Of a stretch of DNA of 64,000 nucleotides, positions 37,131 to 47,420 are shown piece after piece. The DNA is from Hasllibacter sp. MH4015 (GTDB lineage: Bacteria > Pseudomonadota > Alphaproteobacteria > Rhodobacterales > Rhodobacteraceae): NCBI RefSeq assembly GCF_020177575.1, contig NZ_JAHTBK010000001.1, forward strand, positions 1,054,001 through 1,118,000, read 5' to 3'. Made by a program: the position numbers and the translations under genes. Under the pieces are notes generated by a model. It worked only from the letters and a program-made list of their open reading frames with translations, was not told where the DNA came from and searched no databases. Position 1 is the first letter of the stretch, and every line of letters starts with the position of its first letter.

Positions 37131-37930
37131 CAGGCCGGCACCGGTTCGGCCAGAAGCGCGCGGGTCGCGGCGGTGACATCGTCCTGCCGCATCAGGCTTT
37201 CGCCGATCAGGAAGGTGCGCGCACCGTGGCGGGCCATGTCGGCGAGGTCTTGGGGCGCGAAGAGGCCGGATTCGGAGATCACCATGCGGTCGGACGGGAC
37301 ACGCGCGGCGAGGTCGCGGGTGGTCTGGAGCGTCGTCTCGAACGTGTTGAGGTTGCGATTGTTGATCCCCAGAAGCGGGGATTTCAGCGCCATGGCCCGG
37401 TCCAGTTCCGCGCCGTCATGGACCTCGATCAACGCATCCATGCCCCAGGCGAAAGCGGCGTCTTCCAGCTCTGCTGCCTGGGCGTCGCTGACGGAGGCCA
37501 TGATGATGAGGATGCAATCCGCGCCCCAGGCCCGCGCCTCCGCCACCTGGTAGGTGTCGTAGAGGAAATCCTTGCGCAGGCAGGGCAACGCCACGGCCGC
37601 GCGGGCGGATTGCAGGAATTCGGGCGCGCCCTGGAAGGACGGCGTGTCGGTCAGAACCGAGAGGCAGGTGGCCCCGCCGTCCTGATAGGCGCGGGCAAGT
37701 GCGGGCGGGTCGAAATCGGCGCGGATCAGGCCCTTGGACGGGCTGGCCTTCTTGATCTCCGCAATCAGGCCGTAGCCGGTTTTCTGGGCCGTCCACAGCG
37801 CGTCGGCAAAGCCCCGGACGGGGGCGGCGTCACGGGCGGCGGCCTCAACCTCTTGTGGCGGGCGGGCGGCCATGGCGGCGGCCACTTCCTCCAGCTTGTA
37901 GGCCTTGATCTTGTCGAGAATGGTGCTCAT
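37130..37930 (-). CDS. trpC: Indole-3-glycerol-phosphate synthase
   Basis: Fourth tryptophan biosynthesis step, a TIM barrel of 266 residues. Motifs: [20 protein letters not shown] (catalytic Lys), [40 protein letters not shown] and [20 protein letters not shown]. It is monofunctional, with no fused TrpF. It follows the DUF3592-like gene after 42 bases and is coupled to moaC. Confidence 0.97.
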   Translation of the reverse strand: MSTILDKIKAYKLEEVAAAMAARPPQEVEAAARDAAPVRGFADALWTAQKTGYGLIAEIKKASPSKGLIRADFDPPALARAYQDGGATCLSVLTDTPSFQGAPEFLQSARAAVALPCLRKDFLYDTYQVAEARAWGADCILIIMASVSDAQAAELEDAAFAWGMDALIEVHDGAELDRAMALKSPLLGINNRNLNTFETTLQTTRDLAARVPSDRMVISESGLFAPQDLADMARHGARTFLIGESLMRQDDVTAATRALLAEPVPA

Positions 37931-37972
37931 GGATTTTGTCTTAGGCGAGGGGGGTGGGCCTGTCGAGGGCAG

Positions 37973-38476
37973 CTAGGGCGCACCGGCGCGTTTGCGCACA
38001 ACAAGGCCCGCGATCGCGCCGATCAGGGCGAAGGTGATCCCGAAGGCGGCGCAGACGACGATGGTGAGGGTCTGGCCCCTTGCGGCGTTGAGGCGCGCGC
38101 CCCGGCTCCGCTCGATCTCAAGCGGGTCGTCGGGGAGGTAGAGGATGGGCACGCGCACCTCCTCTCCCGATGAAAACGCGGTGAAATCCGCCTCGTTGAT
38201 CGTAAGGGTGGTGACCGCGCGCCGACCTTCCACGAGGTAAACGATCTGCCCCAACGCAAAGTCCGACGGGCGGCACACCTTGATCGTGCCGCCGCGGCAC
38301 GACAGGCGTTCGCGGTGTTCGGCGGTCACGAGAAGGGCGTCGGTGGCGACGCCATCGGCCACCAGCCGCTCGCCGATACGCAACTCGGAAAGCATGTGCA
38401 GGTAAAGCACCAGCGCAAGGGCAAGCATGGCCAGGCCGATGAAGCCGAAGCCGAAGGGCAGGGCGTAGCGCGTCAC
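37973..38476 (-). CDS. DUF3592-like two-span membrane protein
   Basis: 167 residues. Membrane helices lie at ~8-28 ([20 protein letters not shown]) and ~140-160 ([20 protein letters not shown]). Between them is a soluble domain with [20 protein letters not shown] and a Cys pair, then [20 protein letters not shown]. This membrane-domain-membrane layout, with the late P-I-x-Y-L/N-P-x-D-P pattern, matches DUF3592. It overlaps trpD by 4 bases, so it is coupled into the trp operon although nothing suggests a role in tryptophan synthesis. Confidence 0.8.
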   Translation of the reverse strand: MTRYALPFGFGFIGLAMLALALVLYLHMLSELRIGERLVADGVATDALLVTAEHRERLSCRGGTIKVCRPSDFALGQIVYLVEGRRAVTTLTINEADFTAFSSGEEVRVPILYLPDDPLEIERSRGARLNAARGQTLTIVVCAAFGITFALIGAIAGLVVRKRAGAP

Positions 38477-39504
38477 TTGGCGGAGGTGATCCGCGCCACG
38501 GTATCGACCGCCGCCTTGGCCTTGCCACTGTCGATGGCGTCTGCCGCGATCTCCACCCCGTCGCGCAGATCCGACACGCGGTCGGCCACGATCAGGGCGG
38601 CGGCGGCGTTCATCAGGACGGCATCGCGGTAGGCACCGGGTTCACCGGCCAAGACGGCGCGGAAAGCCTGGGCGTTCTCCTCGGGCGTGCCGCCGAGGAT
38701 ATCGCGGAACGGATGCACCGGAAGGCCCGCATCTTCGGGGTGGATTTCCCGCCCGCGCAGGGTGCCGTCGCGCAATTCCACGACAGATGTGGGGCCTGAG
38801 ATTGAGATCTCGTCCGTGCCGTCGGAGCCGTGGACGAGCCATGCGGCCTCCGACCCCAATTCCTTGAGGGTCTCGGCCATAGGGTAGATCAGGTCGATGG
38901 CGAAGGCCCCGGTCAGTTGCCGTTTTACGCCGGCGGGGTTGGTGAGGGGGCCGAGAATGTTGAAGATCGTCTTGCAGCCCAGTTCCTGGCGCACCGACAT
39001 GACATGTTTGACGGCGGGGTGGTGCATCGGGGCCATCATGAAGCCGATCCCGGCCTCCTTGATCGACGCCTCCACCACGTCCGCGCCGACCATGACGTCG
39101 ATGCCCATGGCGCCCAGAACGTCCGCTGCGCCGGATTTGGAGCTGAGGTTGCGGTTGCCGTGCTTGGCCACCGGCACGCCCGCGCCTGCCACCACGAAGG
39201 CCGTCGCGGTGGAGATGTTGAGCGTGCCCATCCCGTCACCGCCGGTGCCGACGATATCCATCGCGCCGTCGGGGGCGGCGACCTTGACGCATTTGTCACG
39301 CATCACCTGGGCGGCGGCGGCATATTCCGCGACGGATTCACCGCGCGCGCGCATCGCCATGATGAGCCCGCCCATCTGCGCTTGCGTGGCGGCCCCGTCG
39401 AACAGCGCGTGGAACGCCTCTTCCGCCTGGGCGCGGCTCAGCGGGCCTTCGGAGGCGGCGAAGATGATGGGTTTCAGCGCATCGAGCGCCTTTGTGTCTG
39501 TCAT
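38473..39504 (-). CDS. trpD: Anthranilate phosphoribosyltransferase
   Basis: Joins anthranilate to PRPP. 343 residues. The PRPP glycine-rich loop is [40 protein letters not shown] follows, and [15 protein letters not shown] plus [20 protein letters not shown] complete the family pattern. It overlaps trpG by 4 bases at its start and the DUF3592-like gene by 4 bases at its end. Confidence 0.97.
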   Translation of the reverse strand: MTDTKALDALKPIIFAASEGPLSRAQAEEAFHALFDGAATQAQMGGLIMAMRARGESVAEYAAAAQVMRDKCVKVAAPDGAMDIVGTGGDGMGTLNISTATAFVVAGAGVPVAKHGNRNLSSKSGAADVLGAMGIDVMVGADVVEASIKEAGIGFMMAPMHHPAVKHVMSVRQELGCKTIFNILGPLTNPAGVKRQLTGAFAIDLIYPMAETLKELGSEAAWLVHGSDGTDEISISGPTSVVELRDGTLRGREIHPEDAGLPVHPFRDILGGTPEENAQAFRAVLAGEPGAYRDAVLMNAAAALIVADRVSDLRDGVEIAADAIDSGKAKAAVDTVARITSAK

Positions 39505-40088
39505 GCCGTCACTTTCTGGCGCGTGGTCTTGAGGAAATTCTCCAGCATCGCGTGGCCGTGTTCGGAGCGGATGCTTTCGGGGTGGAACTGCACCCCTTCG
39601 ATGGGCAGCGTCCGGTGGCGCAGGCCCATGATTGTGCCGTCCGCCAGATCGGCGGTGATCTCCAGCACATCGGGCAGGCTGGAACGCTCCACCACGAGGC
39701 TGTGGTAACGGGTGGCGGCAAGCGGCGAGGGCAGGCCCGCGAAGACGCCCGCGCCTTGGTGCCGGATCTGGCCCAGTTTGCCGTGCACGATCTCCGAATG
39801 GCGCACGACCTTGCCGCCGAACGCCTCCCCGATTGTCTGGTGACCCAGGCAGACGCCCAGAAGCGGCATGTTCGCGCCGGCGGCGGCCTTGGTGAGCGCG
39901 AGGCAGATGCCGGCCTGGGAGGGATCGCAGGGGCCGGGGCTGAGCACGACGCCGTCGGCCCCGCTTGCCATGGCGTCCTGCACGGTGATCTGGTCGTTGC
40001 GCACGACGCGGATATCGGCCCCAAGCTCCCCCAGGTAATGGACGAGATTGTAGGTAAAGCTGTCATAATTATCGATCAGCAGGAGCAT
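39501..40088 (-). CDS. trpG: Anthranilate synthase component II (glutamine amidotransferase)
   Basis: 195 residues from ATG 40088. [20 protein letters not shown] opens the class I amidotransferase. The nucleophile is in [17 protein letters not shown], with catalytic His/Glu in [14 protein letters not shown]. It partners TrpE, encoded 1.9 kb upstream on the same strand beyond the plus-strand deacetylase gene. It heads the trpG-trpD-DUF3592-trpC-moaC-moeA run. Confidence 0.97.
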   Translation of the reverse strand: MLLLIDNYDSFTYNLVHYLGELGADIRVVRNDQITVQDAMASGADGVVLSPGPCDPSQAGICLALTKAAAGANMPLLGVCLGHQTIGEAFGGKVVRHSEIVHGKLGQIRHQGAGVFAGLPSPLAATRYHSLVVERSSLPDVLEITADLADGTIMGLRHRTLPIEGVQFHPESIRSEHGHAMLENFLKTTRQKVTA

Positions 40089-40243
40089 TCGGGCCACCTC
40101 GGGGCGAAAAGGGGTGAAGGCGTCGCGCGCCCGCGCTATACATGTTTCAAAGCCGCGCGCAGTGGTCAAGCTATGGCCGCGAGCCCGTGGCATCGACCTG
40201 CCGGGGATTTCAGCCCCGGGGCGAGCAGACAGGAGCATGGGCC

Positions 40244-41989
40244 ATGGGCGGGCTGAGCGTTGGTGTATTCTGGGGATTGATCGTGTCGGCCATCGGGCTG
40301 GCGGCGGTGTCGTTGAGCGTGCCGTTGCCGCCGAGGGACGGAACGGCGGCGGTTGAGGTGGCGGCGGAGGCGGCTGAGGACAGCGCGCCTGCGGAGGTGG
40401 ATGCGGTGGCGGAGGAAGCACTAGCGCCACTGCCAGCGCCAGCGCCGGAGGCTCCGGTGGAGGAGGCGACCGTAGGGGACGCCCCCGCCGCCGAAGCCGA
40501 ACCCCCCGCAGAAGACGCCGCGCCCGCAGCCCCGGCAGAAGATGCGGCCCCTGACGCGGAGGAGGTCCCGGCGGAGGAGCAGGACGCGACGCGGCCCGCG
40601 ACCGAAGTGCCTTTGCCCTCGGGCAGTGAATTCAACCGCCCGCCGCCCGAAGAGGAAGCGGTCTTGCCCGCCCCCGATGCCGCCCCCAGCACCAATGCGC
40701 CCGCGCCCCTGGTCGTGGCGGATGTCGAGGCTCCGACGCTTGATGTGGCCCCCGCCGCGCAACCCGATGTTTCCGTCGACGCGCCCGCCGCACCGGTCGT
40801 TGCCGCGCTCGGCGCCGCGCCGGAGCAGCCATCGGCCAATGCCCGTCCCTCCGTCGCCGCGGAGCCCACGACGTTGAGCCAACCCGTCGCCAGCGCCAAT
40901 CCCGATGTGGACACGGCAACGGCGGCGCTGCCGGAGCCCGAGGCCGCGCCCGAGCCTGCCCCCGTGGTGGCCCCCGAAGAGGACGTGGCAGAGGCCGCTG
41001 GCGTGGGGGAGGATGCCGCGCCGGAGTCCGACCCCGCGCCCGATCCCACGCCCGACCCAGCGCCCGAAGCCATCGCCGAAACGCCCCAGATCGCCCCAAG
41101 CCTTCCGACGATCAGCGCGCCCCCAGCGGCACCTGCCTTGGGGGAGGAGACGGCCGGTCTTGCCACGCCCGTTTTCCCGCAGACCTCCGGCCTTCCGCAG
41201 GTCACGCCCGGCGCGGGGGAGGTGGACGTTCCCGCCTTCCCGCAAGCGCCCGAAACGGAGGGCGACCTGGCCGAGGTCGCGGTGGAGGCTGACCCCGATG
41301 CCACGTTACCGGCCATCGAAGCCTTCGCCGCGCCGTTCGATACCAGCGAGGAGCGTCCGCTTCTTGCGGTTGTCCTGATCGACGATCCCGAAAGCCGGAT
41401 CGAATTGGCGACGCTCACACGGTTCACCTTCCCGGTGGCATTTGCGGTGGACCCGCTGCATCCCGACGCGCAGATCCGCGCCCAGACCTACCGCGAGGCG
41501 GGGTTCGAGGTGGTGATCCTTGGGTCCATGGTCCCGGAAGGGGCCACGCCAGCCGATCTGGAAGTGGCTTTGTCCTCGGCGTTGTTGATCTTGCCGGAAG
41601 CGGTCGCGGTCATGGATACGCCCGGCGGCCGCATCCAGTCCGACCGCCCGATCCTGGACGCGACTGTGGCGGCATTGGGGGAGACGGGCCATGGCTTGCT
41701 GGCCTTCCCCCGGGGTCTGAATGCGGCGGAGCAGAGCGCCAGCCGTGCGGACGTGCCGGCCGCCACGCTTTTCCGGCTTCTAGATGACGAGGATCAACGC
41801 GCGACCGTGATCACGCGCTACCTGGCCCGCGCGGCGTTCACCGCATCGCAGGAAGGGGCCGTGATCGTCGCGGGATATACCCGGCCCGACACGGTGACGG
41901 CGCTGTTTTCATGGGCGCTTGGCGGACGGTCAGAGGCGGTGGCGATCGCGCCGGTATCCGCCGTGATCCAGCGGGCATCCGCGCCCTAG
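40244..41989 (+). CDS. Divergent polysaccharide deacetylase-family protein with long acidic linker
   Basis: 581 residues from ATG 40244 (AGGAG 8 bases before). A membrane helix ([20 protein letters not shown]) is followed by about 340 residues of Ala/Pro/Glu/Asp-rich low-complexity linker. The domain at ~371-581 is the divergent deacetylase fold (PF04748, YibQ-like): [20 protein letters not shown] and [20 protein letters not shown]. The usual H-x-PMEP motif is replaced by [12 protein letters not shown], so hydrolytic activity is doubtful. It probably spans the periplasm from the inner membrane. It overlaps trpE by 4 bases tail to tail and interrupts the trp genes on the opposite strand. Confidence 0.82.
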   Translation: MGGLSVGVFWGLIVSAIGLAAVSLSVPLPPRDGTAAVEVAAEAAEDSAPAEVDAVAEEALAPLPAPAPEAPVEEATVGDAPAAEAEPPAEDAAPAAPAEDAAPDAEEVPAEEQDATRPATEVPLPSGSEFNRPPPEEEAVLPAPDAAPSTNAPAPLVVADVEAPTLDVAPAAQPDVSVDAPAAPVVAALGAAPEQPSANARPSVAAEPTTLSQPVASANPDVDTATAALPEPEAAPEPAPVVAPEEDVAEAAGVGEDAAPESDPAPDPTPDPAPEAIAETPQIAPSLPTISAPPAAPALGEETAGLATPVFPQTSGLPQVTPGAGEVDVPAFPQAPETEGDLAEVAVEADPDATLPAIEAFAAPFDTSEERPLLAVVLIDDPESRIELATLTRFTFPVAFAVDPLHPDAQIRAQTYREAGFEVVILGSMVPEGATPADLEVALSSALLILPEAVAVMDTPGGRIQSDRPILDATVAALGETGHGLLAFPRGLNAAEQSASRADVPAATLFRLLDDEDQRATVITRYLARAAFTASQEGAVIVAGYTRPDTVTALFSWALGGRSEAVAIAPVSAVIQRASAP

Positions 41990-43497
41990 GAATTGCCACC
42001 GCGCTGGAACAGGGCCGCGTCTTCGGCGGCCTTGCGGATGGCGCGGGACTTGTTGACGGTTTCCTCGAATTCCGCCTCGGGGTCGCTGTCATAGACGACG
42101 CCGCCACCCGCCTGGATATAGAGCTTTTCGTCCTTCACCACCGCCGTGCGGAGCGCGATGCACATGTCCATGTCGCCGCCCGCGCTGAAATAGCCGACAC
42201 CGCCGCCGTAGACGCCGCGTTTCTCGGGCTCCAGCTCATCAATGATTTCCATCGCACGGACCTTGGGCGCGCCCGAGACGGTGCCGGCGGGCATGCCGGC
42301 CATGAAGGCCGAGAGCGCGTCTTGGTCGTCGGCCAGCTCGCCCACGACGTTGGAGACGATGTGCATGACGTGGGAGTAACGCTCGACGATGAATTCCTCG
42401 GTCGGGCGCACGGTGCCGATTTTGGAGACCTTGCCGGTGTCGTTGCGGCCCAGATCGAGCAGCATGAGGTGTTCGGCCAGTTCCTTCTGGTCGGCCAGCA
42501 GATCTGCCTCCAGCGCGCGATCCTCATCGGGGGTGGCGCCACGGGGGCGGGTGCCCGCGATGGGGCGGATCGTGACTTCACCATCGAACACCCGCACGAG
42601 GATTTCGGGGGACGCGCCCACGACCTGGAAGCCGCCGAAGTTGAAGTAGAACATGAAGGGCGAGGGATTGGTGCGGCGCAGCGCGCGGTAGAGCGAGAAG
42701 GGGGCCTGGGGAAAATCGAGGGTCCAGCGCTGCGAGGGCACGACTTGGAAAATGTCGCCCGCGCGGATGTAATCCTTGGCGACTTCCACCGCGTCGAGAT
42801 AGCCTTGGTGGGTGAAGTTTGAAACCGGCTCCCCCAAGGGTTGTGCGTCGCCCATTTCGCGGGCGGCCACGGGCGGCGCGCGTTCCAGATCGCGCAGCGC
42901 GTCGGAGACGCGTTCGGCGGCCTGGGCATAGGCGGCCTTGGCCGAGAGGCCGGTGGATTGCCAGGCGGGGGAGACCACGATCACCTCTCCCTTCACGCCG
43001 TCGAGCACGGCGATGACGGAGGGGCGGATCAACACCGCATCGGGCAGGCCGAGGGGATCGGGGTTTACGTCGGGCAGATGTTCGACGAGGCGGATCATGT
43101 CATAGCCGAGATAGCCGAAAAGGCCTGCGGCGGCGGCGGGCAGGTCGGCGGGCATGTCTATGGCGCTTTCCGCCAGCAGCGCGCGGATCGCATCGAGCGG
43201 CGGCTCCGCGCAGGGCGTGAACGTCTCCCGGTCATAGCGGGCGGCGCGGTTGGTCTGGCTTGTCTCGCCCCGGCATTCCCAGACCAGGTCGGGTTTCATG
43301 CCGATGATGGAATAGCGCCCGCGCACCTCCCCCCCGGTCACGGATTCAAGGATGAACGCATCGCGACCCGCATCGGTCAGTTTCAGCATGACGGAGACCG
43401 GCGTATCGAGATCGGCGGCCAGGCGCGCGTGGACCAGCTGGTTTTCCCCCCGCTCCCACGCGGCGGAGAAGGCGTTGAAATCGCTGAGCTGAGCCAT
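41986..43497 (-). CDS. trpE: Anthranilate synthase component I
   Basis: Chorismate-using subunit, 503 residues. DTPVSVMLKLTDAGRDAFIL at the N-terminus contains the regulatory region that binds tryptophan. C-terminal chorismate-binding motifs are IAGTRPRGATPDEDRALEAD, LLDLGRNDTGKV, MAGMPAGTVSGAPKVRAMEI and GGVGYFSAGGDMDMCIALRT. It lies 11 bases after ppiD, so it is probably transcribed with it. No trp leader peptide is visible in front of it. Confidence 0.97.
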   Translation of the reverse strand: MAQLSDFNAFSAAWERGENQLVHARLAADLDTPVSVMLKLTDAGRDAFILESVTGGEVRGRYSIIGMKPDLVWECRGETSQTNRAARYDRETFTPCAEPPLDAIRALLAESAIDMPADLPAAAAGLFGYLGYDMIRLVEHLPDVNPDPLGLPDAVLIRPSVIAVLDGVKGEVIVVSPAWQSTGLSAKAAYAQAAERVSDALRDLERAPPVAAREMGDAQPLGEPVSNFTHQGYLDAVEVAKDYIRAGDIFQVVPSQRWTLDFPQAPFSLYRALRRTNPSPFMFYFNFGGFQVVGASPEILVRVFDGEVTIRPIAGTRPRGATPDEDRALEADLLADQKELAEHLMLLDLGRNDTGKVSKIGTVRPTEEFIVERYSHVMHIVSNVVGELADDQDALSAFMAGMPAGTVSGAPKVRAMEIIDELEPEKRGVYGGGVGYFSAGGDMDMCIALRTAVVKDEKLYIQAGGGVVYDSDPEAEFEETVNKSRAIRKAAEDAALFQRGGNS

Positions 43498-43508
43498 GGG
43501 CGCTGCCT

Positions 43509-45362
43509 TTACGGGAAGGAGGCGTGGACGGAGTTGATGACACCGGAATTCGTGGTGATCCCCGCCTCGGCCTGGGCGGCCTGACCGTAAGCCTCAAAGA
43601 TATCCTGGGCCAGCGATTGCGCGATGGTCTGCTCAAGGATCGTGAGCAGGATCGAGGTGTCGGGCGCGTTGCGCGCGGCGGCGTTGATCGCGTCCAGCCG
43701 CACGATATGGGCGGCCTGCGCGCCGGGGATCATCACGACATCGCCGATGTTTTCCAGCTGGAAGACCTGCGGCACGGTGGTGGGCGGCAGATCGGGCAGC
43801 AGGTCCTGGCGGCGGATCAGGCGTTCTTCGGCGGTGTCGCCCAGATCCTCCAGCGTGGCACCGGTGGCCATTTGGCCCACAAGTTCCTGCGCGCGGGCGG
43901 CCACGGCATCGCGCACGGCGGTCATGTCCCAGGCGGCTTCGACCTCCTCCACGATCTCGTCGAGCGGCGGCAGGGTCGGCGGCACGATTTCGTCGAGGCG
44001 CAGGGCGAAGAGGCCGCCATCGGACAGCTCCAGCAATTCCGGGAAATCGCTTTCCTCCACCGCATCGGCGGCGTCTCGGAAGGCGTCGTAGCCCGCGATG
44101 CCGTCCTCGGACGACACGGTATAGTCGATCGTGCCGAGCACCATGTCGGTGTCTTCGGCCACCTCTTCCAGCGTCGCACCGCTGGCCAGCAGATCGTCGA
44201 GTTCCTCGCGCATGGCGTCGATGGCGCGGCGCGCGGCCTCATCGGCCAGTTCCTCGCGCAGATCGGCGCGGGCGTCCTCGAACGGGACTTCGGAGGCTTC
44301 CAGCACGGCGTTCACCCGGAAGATCGCGGGCCCGAGGCTGCTTTGAACCGGGCCGATGATCTCACTCTCGTCATCGGCGAAGATCATCTCGGCGGCGTCT
44401 GGGTTGAGGTCTTCGCGGGCGACCTCTCCCACATCCACGTCTTCAAGTGTCAGATCCCGGTCCGCGACGAGTTGATCGAAATCCGTCTCCTCCGCGGCGA
44501 TAGCGTCCACAGCTGCCTGCGCCTCTTCCTCGGACCCGAAGACAAGGCGCTCCAGAAGGCGGCGTTCGGGCTGCACGTATTCGTCGATACGATCCTCGTA
44601 AAGCTCCCGCAGGGCGTCCTCGTCCACGTCGACCTCGTCGATCAACTGGCTGGGGATGATCCACGCATAGGTGATCGCGCGCGCCTCGGGGCGGGTGAAG
44701 CGCTGGGGGTTTTCCTCGTAATACGCGGCAAGGTCTTCATCGGTGGGTTCCGGCACGCCGTCGACCAATTCGTTGCGGGTAATGGTGACGCGGGTGAAAT
44801 CACGGGTCTCGCCCTGGTAGGCGACGATGGTTTCCGCGAAAATGTCGGGCGGCGTCAGGCCGCCTATCACGGCGGTTTGCAGAATGGCGCGGGCGATATC
44901 CTCGCGCGTTTCCTCTTCGTATTCCCGCGGTGTCGCGCCTTGCTGTTGCAACAGGAATTCGTAGGTCGCGCGGTCGAACTGGCCCGCCGTGCCCTGGAAT
45001 TGCGGGGTCTGCTGGATCTGGCGGGCGACCTCTGCATCGCCCACGGAAATCCCCATCTCGTTGGCTTCATGGCTCAGGGCTGCGCGTGCAACAAGCCCCG
45101 CAAGAACCCGTTCGTCGATGCCGCGTGCGCGCAGGGACGCGAAGTTCACGGGCTGGCCGGTCTGGGCGATCTGGGCCGAAATCTCGTTATTGAGGGCGCG
45201 GAAGTAATCCTCCGCCGTGATCTCCACGTCGCCGACCGATCCGACGCGCGATGCGCCGCCGGTGAACGAGCCGATGCCGAAGCCCGCCAGGGCCACGAAC
45301 AGCAGGCCCATCAGGATCCAGACAAAGATGTTGGAGGCTTTCTTGGCGGCGGTTCTTGCCAT
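43509..45362 (-). CDS. ppiD: PpiD-type periplasmic peptidyl-prolyl isomerase/chaperone
   Basis: 617 residues anchored by an N-terminal helix (ASNIFVWILMGLLFVALAGF) with the rest in the periplasm. A SurA-like N-terminal chaperone region (~35-200, YFRALNNEISAQIAQTGQPV) is followed by a parvulin-type domain (~240-370) that looks degenerate, as in E. coli PpiD. The mature part is strongly acidic. The start ATG 45362 gives the basic MARTAAKKAS leader. It precedes trpE by 11 bases, a neighbourhood common in Rhodobacterales. Confidence 0.9.
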   Translation of the reverse strand: MARTAAKKASNIFVWILMGLLFVALAGFGIGSFTGGASRVGSVGDVEITAEDYFRALNNEISAQIAQTGQPVNFASLRARGIDERVLAGLVARAALSHEANEMGISVGDAEVARQIQQTPQFQGTAGQFDRATYEFLLQQQGATPREYEEETREDIARAILQTAVIGGLTPPDIFAETIVAYQGETRDFTRVTITRNELVDGVPEPTDEDLAAYYEENPQRFTRPEARAITYAWIIPSQLIDEVDVDEDALRELYEDRIDEYVQPERRLLERLVFGSEEEAQAAVDAIAAEETDFDQLVADRDLTLEDVDVGEVAREDLNPDAAEMIFADDESEIIGPVQSSLGPAIFRVNAVLEASEVPFEDARADLREELADEAARRAIDAMREELDDLLASGATLEEVAEDTDMVLGTIDYTVSSEDGIAGYDAFRDAADAVEESDFPELLELSDGGLFALRLDEIVPPTLPPLDEIVEEVEAAWDMTAVRDAVAARAQELVGQMATGATLEDLGDTAEERLIRRQDLLPDLPPTTVPQVFQLENIGDVVMIPGAQAAHIVRLDAINAAARNAPDTSILLTILEQTIAQSLAQDIFEAYGQAAQAEAGITTNSGVINSVHASFP

Positions 45363-45441
45363 GTGTGTGTCTCGCCCTTCGCGCGCGTGGAACTCTTGGG
45401 GCAAACCGATACGCAACCTCGCTTGCGGGGGCAAGGGCGGG

Positions 45442-46629
45442 TCAGGCGGTGAGCGTGCCGAGCCTGTCGATGAGATCGGAGATGCCGGTGCGGTCCGCGT
45501 TTGCGAACGCGATGCGCAGCGTCGCCTCCGCCTGGCCCGATCCGCCCTGCGCGCGGGCAGGGCCGAACATGGTGCCGGGCAGGATCAGAAGGCTCGCGCG
45601 GTCCACGAGGTCGCGCGCCACGGCGTCGGAGCGGGCGTCGAACGGGTGGCGGACATAGGCGAAATAGGCGCCGCATCCCATTAGCGTCCAATCGGGCAGC
45701 CGGGCAAATCCCTGGGTGATCGCATCGCGCCGGGCGAGGATTTCGAGCCGCTCGCCCGCCAGCCAGTCGCCCAAGTTCCGCATCCCCCAAAGCGCGCCGA
45801 TCTGGCCGATCTGGGGCGGGCAGATCGCGACGGTATCAAGGAATTTCTCCACCTCCGCCAGGCGCGCCGGGCTCGCCATGATCGCGCCGACCCGGTGGCC
45901 GGTCAGCCGGTAGGCCTTGGAGAAGGAATAGAGGTGGATCAGCGTGTCGTCCCAGTCGGGGTCGCGGAACAGGTCGTGGGGCGCACCGGGGGCGGAGTGA
46001 AAATCGCGGTAGGTCTCATCCACGACAAGCGCCAGCCCGTGGGCGCGGGCGAGGTCGAAGAACGCCCGCAGAAGGGGGGCCGGATATTCCACGCCCGCCG
46101 GATTGTTCGGGGAGACGAGCACGATGGCCTTGGTGTCGGGCGTGATCAGCGCCGCCGCACGCTCCGGATCCGGTAGCAGATCGTCGCCCGTGGGCAGGTA
46201 GGCCGCGCGTATGCCGGCCATGTCGAGCCACATCTGGTGGTTGAAGTAATAGGGTAGGGGGACGATCACCTCATCCCCCGCGCGGGCCAGCGTGGCGATG
46301 GTGGAGGTGAAGGCCTGGTTGCAGCCCGCCGTGACCGCGACCTGGTCAGACGTGACGCTGCCGCCGTAGTTTGCGGACCATTGCGACGCCAGTTCGGTGC
46401 GCAGGTCCATGCGCCCCAGGACGGGGCCGTAAAGATGCGCCGCCGGATCGGTTAGGATCGCGTCGGCCATGGCCTGCATCAGGCCCTCGGGCGGGGGATC
46501 GACCGGGGCGGCCTGGCTGAGGTTGAGAAGCGGGCGGTGGGCCGGGAAGTTCCTGCCGTCCACCCAGCGGCGCGCCTCCATCACCGGGGGGGCGAAGGTA
46601 TGCGTGAAATTCGGGTTGGTGGGTTGCAT
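45442..46629 (-). CDS. Class I/II PLP-dependent aminotransferase
   Basis: 395 residues of fold type I. PLP-binding landmarks: VAVTAGCNQAF, LVSPNNPAGVEYPAPLLRAF, ALVVDETYRDFHS, and the Schiff-base Lys in HLYSFSKAYRLTGHRVG. Substrate-binding Arg lies in ATLRIAFAN near the end. It is probably an aspartate/aromatic-like aminotransferase, but the exact substrate pair is open. It stands alone between ppiD (79-bp gap) and ssb (78-bp gap). Confidence 0.9.
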   Translation of the reverse strand: MQPTNPNFTHTFAPPVMEARRWVDGRNFPAHRPLLNLSQAAPVDPPPEGLMQAMADAILTDPAAHLYGPVLGRMDLRTELASQWSANYGGSVTSDQVAVTAGCNQAFTSTIATLARAGDEVIVPLPYYFNHQMWLDMAGIRAAYLPTGDDLLPDPERAAALITPDTKAIVLVSPNNPAGVEYPAPLLRAFFDLARAHGLALVVDETYRDFHSAPGAPHDLFRDPDWDDTLIHLYSFSKAYRLTGHRVGAIMASPARLAEVEKFLDTVAICPPQIGQIGALWGMRNLGDWLAGERLEILARRDAITQGFARLPDWTLMGCGAYFAYVRHPFDARSDAVARDLVDRASLLILPGTMFGPARAQGGSGQAEATLRIAFANADRTGISDLIDRLGTLTA

Positions 46630-46707
46630 CGCAGGCCCTTCCGAATGCGGCGCGCCCGTTACCCGTGGCCCCTGGCCGGTGCGGTCAGCGGGCGCGCGGG
46701 TCAGGCA

Positions 46708-47229
46708 TCAGAACGGGATTTCGTCGTCCAGATCGGAATTGCCGCCGAAACCGCCGCCGCCGCCCTGGCCACCGCCGCTGCCGCCGCGATCGTCGGACGG
46801 GCCGCCGAAACTGCCGCGATCGTCATAGCCACCGCCGCTGTCGCCGCCGCCGTAACCACCGCCACCGCCGCCGCCATCGCGACCGTCAAGCATCGTGAGC
46901 GTGCCGCCGTAGCCTTGCAGAACGACTTCCGTGGAATAGCGGTCCTGGCCGGACTGGTCCTGCCATTTGCGGGTCTGAAGCTGACCTTCGATGTAGACCT
47001 TGGAGCCTTTGCGCAGATATTGCTCTGCCACGCGCACGAGCCCTTCCTGGAAGATCGCCACGGAATGCCATTCCGTCTTCTCGCGCCGCTCACCGGTATT
47101 GCGGTCTTTCCACGTCTCCGATGTCGCGATGCGGAGGTTGCAGACCTTGCCGCCGTTCTGGAAACTGCGCACTTCCGGGTCGCGGCCCAGATTGCCGATT
47201 AGAATGACCTTGTTGACGGACCCTGCCAT
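46708..47229 (-). CDS. ssb: Single-stranded DNA-binding protein
   Basis: 173 residues. The OB-fold (~1-115) starts [20 protein letters not shown] and includes [20 protein letters not shown] and [21 protein letters not shown] Gly-rich disordered linker (~118-165) follows, and the tail DLDDEIPF is the conserved acidic tip that recruits repair and replication partners. No SOS box is seen in the 191-bp gap before the divergent transglycosylase gene. Confidence 0.97.
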   Translation of the reverse strand: MAGSVNKVILIGNLGRDPEVRSFQNGGKVCNLRIATSETWKDRNTGERREKTEWHSVAIFQEGLVRVAEQYLRKGSKVYIEGQLQTRKWQDQSGQDRYSTEVVLQGYGGTLTMLDGRDGGGGGGGYGGGDSGGGYDDRGSFGGPSDDRGGSGGGQGGGGGFGGNSDLDDEIPF

Positions 47230-47420
47230 CGCTCTTCCCCCATTTGTCTCGTCCTGCCGGGCGGGCCGCCCGATTCCGGTTCGCGCCCGCGTTTGCCCGG
47301 TTAGACCACCCCATCAAGGTTAATAAAAGCCTTATCCCGCCGACAATGCGCGATGCACTGGCACAAAGCGGTCCAAAGCGTTAATGTCGCGCGCATTATT
47401 GCAATCGGTCCGAGGATATC

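Noticed and set aside
40201-40219. CCGGGG...CCCCGG hairpin as a trp attenuator
   Set aside because: It lies on the far side of trpG, has no leader ORF with Trp codons and no U-run; it is more likely a 5' UTR feature of the deacetylase gene.
40210-41427. 405-residue minus-strand Ser/Gly/Ala-rich frame opposite the deacetylase linker
   Set aside because: It mirrors the Ala/Pro/Glu low-complexity linker of the plus gene; no start signal or family.
43524-45452. 642-residue plus-strand open frame opposite ppiD
   Set aside because: Antisense to ppiD; no domain, no ribosome site, and composition mirrors the codon bias of the real gene.
46755-46890. GC-rich repetitive stretch as a possible tandem repeat or CRISPR-like array
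   Set aside because: It encodes the Gly-rich linker of SSB; the repeats are irregular codon repeats with no spacer structure.
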